Of a stretch of DNA of 18,224 nt, positions 5,937 to 12,383 are shown in pieces. The first letter of the stretch is position 1, and the number at the start of each line of letters is the position of its first letter. The DNA comes from Flammeovirgaceae bacterium UBA2786 (GTDB taxonomy: Bacteria; Bacteroidota; Bacteroidia; Cytophagales; Cyclobacteriaceae), in the NCBI GenBank assembly GCA_002352225.1, contig DEIA01000041.1, forward strand, positions 1-18,224, read 5' to 3'. The position numbers and the translations under genes were made by a program. The notes beneath the pieces are model-generated. The model ran no database searches and was not told where the DNA came from. It saw nothing but the letters and a program-made list of their open reading frames with translations.

Positions 5937-7904
5937 ATGCACAGCCCTGACTATAACTATTTAATTTTTAAATATTATATAATAAGAATACAAGCAGTCT
6001 TATTATGTGCATTACTTTATTCGCCAATATTTGCACAGGATATTCAGGAAATTCAAATTGCGAACGAATACATTTTGAAAGGCGAAAAAGAAAAGGCTGT
6101 AACCCTGTATGAACAACTGGCAAAAAAAAATGAAAATGTTCCACTTATCCATAATAACTATTTTAACCTACTGCTGGATGGCGGAAAGTTTGCACAAGCT
6201 GAAGAGTATGTTGAAAAACTTATTAAACGAGATTCAAAGTTATTTTACCGCATGGATCTTGGAATTGTGTACACCCGTTCGGGCGATATTACAAAAGCCG
6301 ATAAATATTTTCGGGCGCTCATCAAAGCACAAGGTGATGATGCGTACAAACTTAAATCTGTTGCCGATTACCTGGCGGCCCGCAACCATGTTGAATATTC
6401 GATAGTTGCTCTGCAACAGGCACGCACTGCAGCAGGTAATAATCTTTATACCCTTGAGCTTGCCAATCTTTATCGTATTTCCGGCAAGCGCGATCAGATG
6501 GTGCAAGAATACCTGAGCTATGTAACACAAACACCGGCAAACATCAATTATGTAAAAAACCTAATGCAAATTCTGCTTTCCAAACCGGAAGAGCTCGAAG
6601 CACTGGAACGCTTGCTTTATGATAAAGTACAACAAAACCAAAACTCGGAAGTGTTTGCAGATTTATTAATATGGGTTAATCTCCAACAAAAAAATTTCTA
6701 CGGGGCATTTATACAGGCGCGCGCCTATGATAAACGGTTTAAAAAAGAACAATCCAAAGCGCTGGAGATAGCCCAGATTGCACTTAATAACAATGATTAT
6801 GATAATGCCGATAAAGCATATGCATTTGTTATTAGAGATTATGCCGGCACGGCTAACGAGTTACTTGCGCGACTGGGCCAGATACAAGCCCGTGAAGCAA
6901 AAGTAAAAAGGAGTTACCCGGTAAATCGCGACTCTGTTCGTTACCTGATTACTCAATATCAAAATTTTAAAAATAATTATCCCAATCATCCTAATGCGTT
7001 TGATGCCCACTTAAACCAGGCTTTACTTTATGCCTATTATCTCGATCAGAAAGACTCTGCAATAAATAATCTTAATAGCTTAATTTTAAACAACAAGGTT
7101 TCGCCAAACCTTAAGGCAAAAGCAAAAATTGAATTAGGCGATATTTATCTTCTTAAAGAAGAACCATGGGAGGCTACCTTACTTTATTCGCAGGTAGAAA
7201 AATCGCAACGCGAAACACCAGTGGGTTACGAGGCTAAGCTTAAAAACGCTAAGCTTTCTTATTTTAAAGGAGAATTTTTATTAGCACAAGAACATCTGGA
7301 TATTTTAAAGCAGGCCACCACACGCGAAATAGCCAACGATGCAATTGATCTAAGTATGCGGATAAAGGAAAATACTGTTTTCGATCCGGAGGGTTCTGCG
7401 CTTAAAGAATTTGCCTCAATCGAATTGCTGGTGGCACAGAATAAAACAGATTTGGCATTACAGCGGCTACAAAACTTTACAGTAACCAGAAAGGTTAAAA
7501 TGAGTGTGACAGAAGCGGTTGAGAAAAACTTACAGTTTCAGCAAAGTCAACAACCGGATTCTGTTTGGGTAAATGAAACAGTAAGTACAGATCGGTTAAC
7601 GATAAAAGACGATGTGTACTGGCTGGAGGCAAACCTGCGCATGAAACGCGGTGAATTTGAAATAGCCTATAATCTGGCCGAAAAAATCTTAACGGAATTT
7701 AGCAATGACATTTTAGCCGATGACGCCTTTTTTCTACAGGGAGAACTACAGGAGCGATACCTGAAGAATACAGATAAGGCCATGGAAATTTATCGCGACT
7801 TTTTAAACAAATACCCCGGAAGCGTTTATGCAGCGGAAGCACGCAAACGCTACCGCACCTTGCGTGGTGATTTTACGGAAGTTGATAGCTCGCCCAAATT
7901 TTAA
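5937..7904 (+). CDS. Secreted TPR-repeat protein
   Basis: 655 aa. A hydrophobic N-terminal segment (about 15-33, IIRIQAVLLCALLYSPIFA) ahead of Q-D looks like a signal peptide, so the protein is probably periplasmic or outer-membrane associated. The mature part is nearly all helical pairs of TPR type, for example GEKEKAVTLYEQLAKK, GKFAQAEEYVEKLIKR and GDITKADKYFRALIKA. The C-terminal pair, ADDAFFLQGELQERYL and DKAMEIYRDFLNKYPGS, resembles YfiO/BamD or CpoB-like repeats. The role is probably a protein-protein scaffold in the envelope; the partner is unknown. The ATG is one base after a one-mismatch DnaA box, and no other Met lies near the N-terminus. The stop overlaps the next ATG by 1 bp. Confidence 0.85.
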   Translation: MHSPDYNYLIFKYYIIRIQAVLLCALLYSPIFAQDIQEIQIANEYILKGEKEKAVTLYEQLAKKNENVPLIHNNYFNLLLDGGKFAQAEEYVEKLIKRDSKLFYRMDLGIVYTRSGDITKADKYFRALIKAQGDDAYKLKSVADYLAARNHVEYSIVALQQARTAAGNNLYTLELANLYRISGKRDQMVQEYLSYVTQTPANINYVKNLMQILLSKPEELEALERLLYDKVQQNQNSEVFADLLIWVNLQQKNFYGAFIQARAYDKRFKKEQSKALEIAQIALNNNDYDNADKAYAFVIRDYAGTANELLARLGQIQAREAKVKRSYPVNRDSVRYLITQYQNFKNNYPNHPNAFDAHLNQALLYAYYLDQKDSAINNLNSLILNNKVSPNLKAKAKIELGDIYLLKEEPWEATLLYSQVEKSQRETPVGYEAKLKNAKLSYFKGEFLLAQEHLDILKQATTREIANDAIDLSMRIKENTVFDPEGSALKEFASIELLVAQNKTDLALQRLQNFTVTRKVKMSVTEAVEKNLQFQQSQQPDSVWVNETVSTDRLTIKDDVYWLEANLRMKRGEFEIAYNLAEKILTEFSNDILADDAFFLQGELQERYLKNTDKAMEIYRDFLNKYPGSVYAAEARKRYRTLRGDFTEVDSSPKF

Positions 7905-8707
7905 TGGATATGCGAATCCTGATAATGCTTTTGCTGACATCAGGATCGGTTTGTGCACAAGTAAAAATTGCCGGCCATCGGGGTGGATATTATCATCAAT
8001 ATCCTGAAAGTTCTTTTCCGCTTTTCGAATTCATAGCCAGTCAATTTGCAGGAGATACCATTACAATAGAGATAGATGTGCGCACCAGTAAAGACAAAAC
8101 GCTTTACCTGATGCATGATGAGACCCTGGATCGAACCACAACCGGGTCAGGAAAAATTAATGATAAACCAGATGCTTTTCTCAACACGCTTTTACTTAAA
8201 GACAAAAACGGAGAAGAAACCACACAACGCATCGCTACGCTGGAAGAAACCCTCAACTTTATACAAACGCGAAACATCAACCTGATGCTCGACATAAAAG
8301 AGCCCATCCACAAGGCCACACTGGAACAGGTTAAGAAGCATAACCTTGAAAACCGCGTATTGGTACTAACATTCCAAAAAGAGAACTCGCGCCTGGTTGC
8401 AGAAAACCACCCCGATGTTTTGCTTTCTGCACTTATTGAAACAGAAGAGGATTTAATTGTATATAAACAATTACCGACTCACAACAACAAACGAATAGCT
8501 TACATCAACAACAAGACTCCGCAAACATTAATAGATAAATTACGCGCAGAAAAAATTCTGATCATGGCTGATGCAAGTGAAGACATTCGCAACAATGGAA
8601 AACCACTGGAGACCAAGGGCTATCGGAAAAAAGTGCGCCTGCAACAACTTGATATTCTTATTTCAGATTTTCCTATTGAGGCAAAACAAGCGCTTCGTAC
8701 TAATTAA
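7904..8707 (+). CDS. Secreted glycerophosphodiester phosphodiesterase-like protein
   Basis: 267 aa with an N-terminal signal peptide (about 4-18, ending SVCA-Q). GDPD-fold catalytic residues are present: H25-R26-G-G, P34-E-S-S, E56-I-D58 as metal ligands, H71 in LMHDETLDRTTTG, and a later LMLDIKEP strand. The family hydrolyses glycerophosphodiesters to glycerol-3-phosphate and an alcohol, or related phosphodiesters. Export suggests it scavenges phospholipid head groups in the periplasm. It starts within the stop of the TPR gene (TAATG), so the two are probably co-transcribed; an alternative ATG at 7910 gives a two-residue shorter protein with the same signal peptide. It converges with the alpha/beta hydrolase gene with only 5 bp between stops and no visible terminator hairpin. 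Confidence 0.9.
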   Translation: MDMRILIMLLLTSGSVCAQVKIAGHRGGYYHQYPESSFPLFEFIASQFAGDTITIEIDVRTSKDKTLYLMHDETLDRTTTGSGKINDKPDAFLNTLLLKDKNGEETTQRIATLEETLNFIQTRNINLMLDIKEPIHKATLEQVKKHNLENRVLVLTFQKENSRLVAENHPDVLLSALIETEEDLIVYKQLPTHNNKRIAYINNKTPQTLIDKLRAEKILIMADASEDIRNNGKPLETKGYRKKVRLQQLDILISDFPIEAKQALRTN

Positions 8708-8712
8708 TTAGA

Positions 8713-9705
8713 TTAGTTATTATCCAGGAACAACCGGGTGGCCTCAATAAACTTTTTGTTTTCGGTAACAAAGGGTTCGTGCCACGACTCGGTAAATAAA
8801 ATGAGTTCGGGTTGAGTTTGAGTAAGCAACCCGAATGTTTCGTTGGCCACAGCAACAGGTACAACCCCATCTTTTTCGCCCCAGAAAAGCGCAACAGGTA
8901 TTGTAATGTTTTGCAGATCGTTACCCTTTTCAAAAACAAGTCCATCGGTTTCGGTTACATTGCCATAGTGTTTACCGTGTGTAAATTGCGCAAACGTAAG
9001 ATTAGGAGAAAAAAATGTGTAGTTGGTAACAAAGCGACCATCGCTGTAAAGCGAAACTGGATTTCCGTCTAACCGATACATGTGACGATATAAGGTTAGC
9101 CAGGGATAGCTCAAAATAGTTTCCGGGTCAAGTGGATTTTCGAGTGCAAAATTTCGGGCTCTTTGGTCGTTTCGTTCATCAGCCCGTGCCAACACCCACT
9201 CGCGCATATTATAAAGCCAGCGGTAAGAAGAATAGATTCCATTTACGGCAATAAATCCTTTCACCTTTGCCTGATTAACAGGCTTTGCCAGATATTGCCA
9301 ACCCAACTCAACACCAAAACTGTGGCCCATCAGGTATAGCTCTGTGTTAGGAAATTGTGCTTTTAATAAATCAATCACCAATTCGGTATCTTCCAGAAAC
9401 TGAGCATATGTAAGTGTAGACACATCGGTTACACCCGAAGAAGATCCTGCAATGCGCTGATCCCAATAGGCTATGGCAAAACTATTTTCAATATCTTTAA
9501 AATAATAGCGATAGCACATCGCACAATCGCCCGGGCCACCGTGCAGAAACAAGATCATTTTACCCGAAGCTATATTTCCCCGCACCCAAACAGGCATATC
9601 GGCACCCTTATGGCGCAACCGAAGGTCGTATGTTATGTCGGTTTCGTCTTCTTGACAAGCAAACAGAATTGAAATAAGAAAGAATGAAAAAGCAAATCGA
9701 TGCAT
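8713..9705 (-). CDS. Alpha/beta-hydrolase lipoprotein (proline-iminopeptidase-like)
   Basis: 330 aa. The signal peptide ends in a lipobox-like LFAC17, predicting an envelope lipoprotein. Catalytic features of the peptidase S33 type alpha/beta-hydrolase fold are all present: oxyanion-loop H55-G-G-P-G59, YWDQRIAGSSSG (83-90 region), nucleophile elbow G127-H-S129-F-G131, acid D279 in FWGEKDGVVP, and H309 in ESWHEP. The HGGPG plus DQR combination favours a proline-iminopeptidase-like enzyme, but the middle cap domain is not diagnostic, so an esterase is possible. It lies 13 bp downstream of the secreted hypothetical gene on the same strand and is likely co-transcribed with it. Confidence 0.88.
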   Translation of the reverse strand: MHRFAFSFFLISILFACQEDETDITYDLRLRHKGADMPVWVRGNIASGKMILFLHGGPGDCAMCYRYYFKDIENSFAIAYWDQRIAGSSSGVTDVSTLTYAQFLEDTELVIDLLKAQFPNTELYLMGHSFGVELGWQYLAKPVNQAKVKGFIAVNGIYSSYRWLYNMREWVLARADERNDQRARNFALENPLDPETILSYPWLTLYRHMYRLDGNPVSLYSDGRFVTNYTFFSPNLTFAQFTHGKHYGNVTETDGLVFEKGNDLQNITIPVALFWGEKDGVVPVAVANETFGLLTQTQPELILFTESWHEPFVTENKKFIEATRLFLDNN

Positions 9706-9718
9706 AGCAGAAAATGGG

Positions 9719-10276
9719 TTAGAATTTTTTAATTACACCAGCCTCTAAAGCAAACCGCATTAATGAGGATGAATTGTATGGATACTGACGCATTACATTT
9801 ACGCGATAGTACCACATAAATGGAATTTGTTTATTCACAGACAGGTCGCGACCACCACCCACACTTAGTGTTGGTAAGAACGCACTGCGGCCGGCCAATG
9901 GAATTTTCCGAAATTCATTTCCGGTATACTCATATGTTTTACCTTCATAGAAGTAACGGAAGTATGCAGGAGCAAAAGCCACATCAATTAACCCACCGCG
10001 CTTACCTGTTCTGCGCAGGCTTATTTCAGGAGAAGCGATAACCCCAACCAGTTGATGAGGATGGCGGAATACAGCCAGGCTGCCGCCCCACAGAATTTCC
10101 TTTTTAATGGTGGCTCCAGATTCTTTACTGGATTCGTGACTTTTCCACACCTTATCATAAGCTCCCTTTAAACCATAGTGTGTAATGGTTTCGCCAAAAT
10201 AAGCAACCCTTATCTGGTGCTGGCCCCAGCTTAGTGCGGGTAAAAAGGTGAGCAAGCCAATAAAAACGAGTTTCAT
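9719..10276 (-). CDS. Secreted hypothetical protein, probable small outer-membrane barrel
   Basis: 185 aa. A clear signal peptide covers residues 1-18 (MKLVFIGLLTFLPALSWG, then Q). The rest is rich in alternating aromatic/hydrophobic strands (HQIRVAYFGETITHYGLKG, VAFAPAYFRYFYEGK, LPTLSVGGGRDL, PFMWYYRVNVMRQYPY) and ends in basic-aromatic KKF. This resembles small beta-barrel outer-membrane proteins. I do not recognise the family. It is 13 bp upstream of the alpha/beta-hydrolase lipoprotein gene and 126 bp downstream of the LytTR regulator, which could control it. No clear promoter is visible in front of it. Confidence 0.72.
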   Translation of the reverse strand: MKLVFIGLLTFLPALSWGQHQIRVAYFGETITHYGLKGAYDKVWKSHESSKESGATIKKEILWGGSLAVFRHPHQLVGVIASPEISLRRTGKRGGLIDVAFAPAYFRYFYEGKTYEYTGNEFRKIPLAGRSAFLPTLSVGGGRDLSVNKQIPFMWYYRVNVMRQYPYNSSSLMRFALEAGVIKKF

Positions 10277-10368
10277 GAATAGGAATTTTTAATGCTCCTT
10301 TTACGGAAGCGGGTTGCCATAAGTTGGCGTCAGAAAGTGGGTTTTAAAAGCGAAATCAGGTTTTTGAT

Positions 10369-10382
10369 ACCTGAGGTCAGGT
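10369..10382. repeat. Small inverted repeat between LytTR gene and barrel gene
   Basis: ACCTGAGGTCAGGT has perfect 6-bp arms around a central GG. An overlapping TCAGG/CCTGA pair begins at 10356. On the minus strand it lies just after the LytTR gene's stop and about 95 bp before the next start, so it is either an operator for the downstream pair or a weak terminator lacking a clear T-run. Confidence 0.35.
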
Positions 10383-10402
10383 GAATGCCGACCAAAAGGA
10401 TG

Positions 10403-11194
10403 TTATTGTGCCAGCCAGGCACGAAAATCGGCTCCTCTTTTTTGACTAATACTAAGGGGCAAATCTGACTTGGTGGACAGGTACAGTGTAATTTTTCCGG
10501 AACGATCGGTGGTAAAGTGTCCGCACGCATCCCGATGGATTAAAGTTTGGCGATTGGCCCGGAAGAAATCGCGGGATGAAACCATTAGCTCAAGCTCATC
10601 CAGGTGATGAGGAGAAATGTATTGCTGCGAATCGAAAGTAGTAATCAGGTAGTAATCTCCTTCTTTCGAAAAAATGGCAATCGAACGGATGGGCAAGGGA
10701 ACTGTGCGGTTACCCTGGCTGGCCAAAATAGTTGAAGGCAATAGCACTTCCGATTCTTGTTTTGGAACAAACCAGAGGCTGGCAACAATCAACACCAGGT
10801 TAATGCAAAGAATAACCACAATACTGATAGGAAATTCATAGACAAAAAATAAAGTAGTGCGTATATCCTGATGCAGAACAAAGTGCATGTAAGCGAAGGT
10901 TAGCCCGAACGAAAGCATAACCGGAAAAACAAGCCCCCAAACGGCTTGCCACAATAATCGTTGAAGTATAGAATCGCGTAACGGAAATCGGTTATCTAAT
11001 GTATTGTGAGCCGTTGTAATGTAGAACAGAACGATAAAACTGATGATTGAAACAAAGAGGAAATCGAAATAAAACCAACGGGTAGTAAATAAAACCGAGA
11101 GGCTATCGGGCTGCCCCAGCATAATAAAGAAGAAGCCCAACAGCAATGCTGCGGGTATTAATAATGCAAATTGTTTTCCGGAAGGCCAGCGCAT
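10403..11194 (-). CDS. Membrane-bound LytTR-domain transcriptional regulator
   Basis: 263 aa from the chosen ATG. Four predicted membrane helices lie at about 9-27, 40-61, 82-104 and 117-143. They are followed by a C-terminal LytTR DNA-binding domain (about 165-260) with SIAIFSKEGDYYLITT, YISPHHLDELE and the signature FFRANRQTLIH. There is no receiver domain, so signal input is probably through the membrane part. The frame extends upstream to 11245, but that would run through a GTGTG/CACAC hairpin and an exact TATCTTTG promoter element; the ATG at 11194 opens MRWPSGKQFALLI, a sensible membrane-protein start. Its targets are unknown; the secreted barrel and hydrolase genes directly downstream are candidates. 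Confidence 0.87.
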   Translation of the reverse strand: MRWPSGKQFALLIPAALLLGFFFIMLGQPDSLSVLFTTRWFYFDFLFVSIISFIVLFYITTAHNTLDNRFPLRDSILQRLLWQAVWGLVFPVMLSFGLTFAYMHFVLHQDIRTTLFFVYEFPISIVVILCINLVLIVASLWFVPKQESEVLLPSTILASQGNRTVPLPIRSIAIFSKEGDYYLITTFDSQQYISPHHLDELELMVSSRDFFRANRQTLIHRDACGHFTTDRSGKITLYLSTKSDLPLSISQKRGADFRAWLAQ

Positions 11195-11198
11195 GGAA

Positions 11199-11206
11199 CA
11201 AAGATA
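11199..11206 (-). promoter_or_regulatory. -7 promoter element (TATCTTTG) for the LytTR gene
   Basis: An exact TAnnTTTG match on the minus strand ends 4 nt before the LytTR ATG (11194). A start site at the usual distance would fall on or next to the A of ATG, giving a leaderless or nearly leaderless mRNA. No strong -33 TTTG is seen. Confidence 0.45.
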
Positions 11207-11228
11207 GCACCTACTGAAAAGTTGAATG

Positions 11229-11243
11229 GTGTGTAGCCCACAC
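11229..11243 (-). terminator. Weak hairpin after the acyltransferase gene
   Basis: GTGTG and CACAC arms with a 5-nt loop lie 23 bp past the acyltransferase stop (minus strand). The downstream T-run is poor (TTTT about 12 nt after the stem), so termination would be weak. It separates the acyltransferase gene from the LytTR promoter. Confidence 0.25.
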
Positions 11244-11265
11244 ACGAGTTAAAAAATTGATGCCA

Positions 11266-12378
11266 CTAAATTTTAATAAATATTTTTTTCCGGAACATCC
11301 ACCAGAGGATTAGTCCGAAAAAGGTAACGAGCGTAATGGCCATTGCAAGCGAAGCATTTACAGGAGCGAGCCAGCTTTCAAAAACATTTTTATAAATCCA
11401 CGCCCAGGAAGAAACTTCGCCACCGGCACCATCTGTAATTTTTATGCGTGCCATTATTTTAACCAGCAACCCGGAAACTACAAAAACAAAAAGGGCATTC
11501 ATGCCATACCAGGTAAAGGGTTTTGACCAGGCTTTTACACCATGCACATCAATAAGCCAATGACAGGCCGCAAGAAATTGCATGCCAATGCCGGCAGTAT
11601 ATAAAACAAAACTGCTGGTCCAGAGCGATTTGTTGATGGGAAAGAATAACCCCCAACTAAGGCCTAAAACGATCAGAACAGCGCCAATAAAAAACAACCA
11701 ACTTACACGCGTGGCGGGGTCTTTAATTTCTGTAAACAACTTTCCTGTAAGCATACCAATAATACCAGTAGCAATAGCAGGAACTGTACTGAGTATTCCT
11801 TCGGGATCCCACGTTTTGCTTTGCGTCCACAAATGACCTTTCAGCAAAGTGTAATCCAACCATGCACCCAGGTTTGTTTCGGGCTCTAAGTTTGGCGCAC
11901 CAAATCCGGGCACGGGCACAAAGGTCATTAGAATGTAATAGGCCAACAGCAAAACTACAGCTATCCGAAGCTGTGTAAGCCACGATGTGGTGAGGTATAA
12001 AATGGAAGAAAAGAAAAATACAACACTAATGCGTTGCAATACTCCGGGTATGCGCACAACAGAAAAATCGAACTTTGGAAAGAGAGACAAAAAAATACCC
12101 AGGGAAAATATAATGAGCGTTCTTCTAAGAATTTTTAAAAATGTTTTTTGAGTTAAGCCTTCGGGTGTTTTATGCTGGTAAGCAAAGTGAATGGAGACAC
12201 CAACAATAAAAAGAAAAAAAGGAAAAATAAGATCGGTAGGGGTGCACCCATTCCACGGGGCGTGTTTGAGCGGTGCGTAAATGTGCCCCCAGCTTCCGGG
12301 GTTGTTTACAAGAATCATGGCAGCTACTGTGATGCCACGAAAAACGTCTAATGATGCGAGCCGTTCGGGTTGCTTCAT
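11266..12378 (-). CDS. HGSNAT/DUF5009-type membrane acyltransferase (NagX-like)
   Basis: 370 aa, about ten hydrophobic helices. The N-terminal signature is R-L-x-S-L-D-x-F-R-G (6-15), followed by H39-A-P-W-N-G-C-T-P-T-D-L-I-F-P-F-F-L-F. This is the active-site His motif of heparan-alpha-glucosaminide N-acetyltransferase, in which a membrane His carries an acetyl group from cytosolic acetyl-CoA to an amino sugar on the far side. In bacteria the acceptor is probably a cell-wall or imported amino sugar, not determined here. The frame opens at a TTG (12387), but the ATG at 12378 gives the typical MKQPERLASLDVFRG start, 5 bp after the AsmA stop, so the two are likely co-transcribed. It ends with a basic tail (RKKIFIKI). 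Confidence 0.88.
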   Translation of the reverse strand: MKQPERLASLDVFRGITVAAMILVNNPGSWGHIYAPLKHAPWNGCTPTDLIFPFFLFIVGVSIHFAYQHKTPEGLTQKTFLKILRRTLIIFSLGIFLSLFPKFDFSVVRIPGVLQRISVVFFFSSILYLTTSWLTQLRIAVVLLLAYYILMTFVPVPGFGAPNLEPETNLGAWLDYTLLKGHLWTQSKTWDPEGILSTVPAIATGIIGMLTGKLFTEIKDPATRVSWLFFIGAVLIVLGLSWGLFFPINKSLWTSSFVLYTAGIGMQFLAACHWLIDVHGVKAWSKPFTWYGMNALFVFVVSGLLVKIMARIKITDGAGGEVSSWAWIYKNVFESWLAPVNASLAMAITLVTFFGLILWWMFRKKIFIKI

Positions 12379-12383
12379 AAGAA

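Noticed and set aside
6145..6153. TTATCCATA inside the TPR gene as a further DnaA box
   Set aside because: One mismatch, isolated within coding sequence; expected by chance in a window of this size.
11195..11245. 17-residue N-terminal extension of the LytTR protein
   Set aside because: It reads through a hairpin and an exact -7 promoter element and adds Cys-rich sequence unlike a membrane-protein N-terminus.
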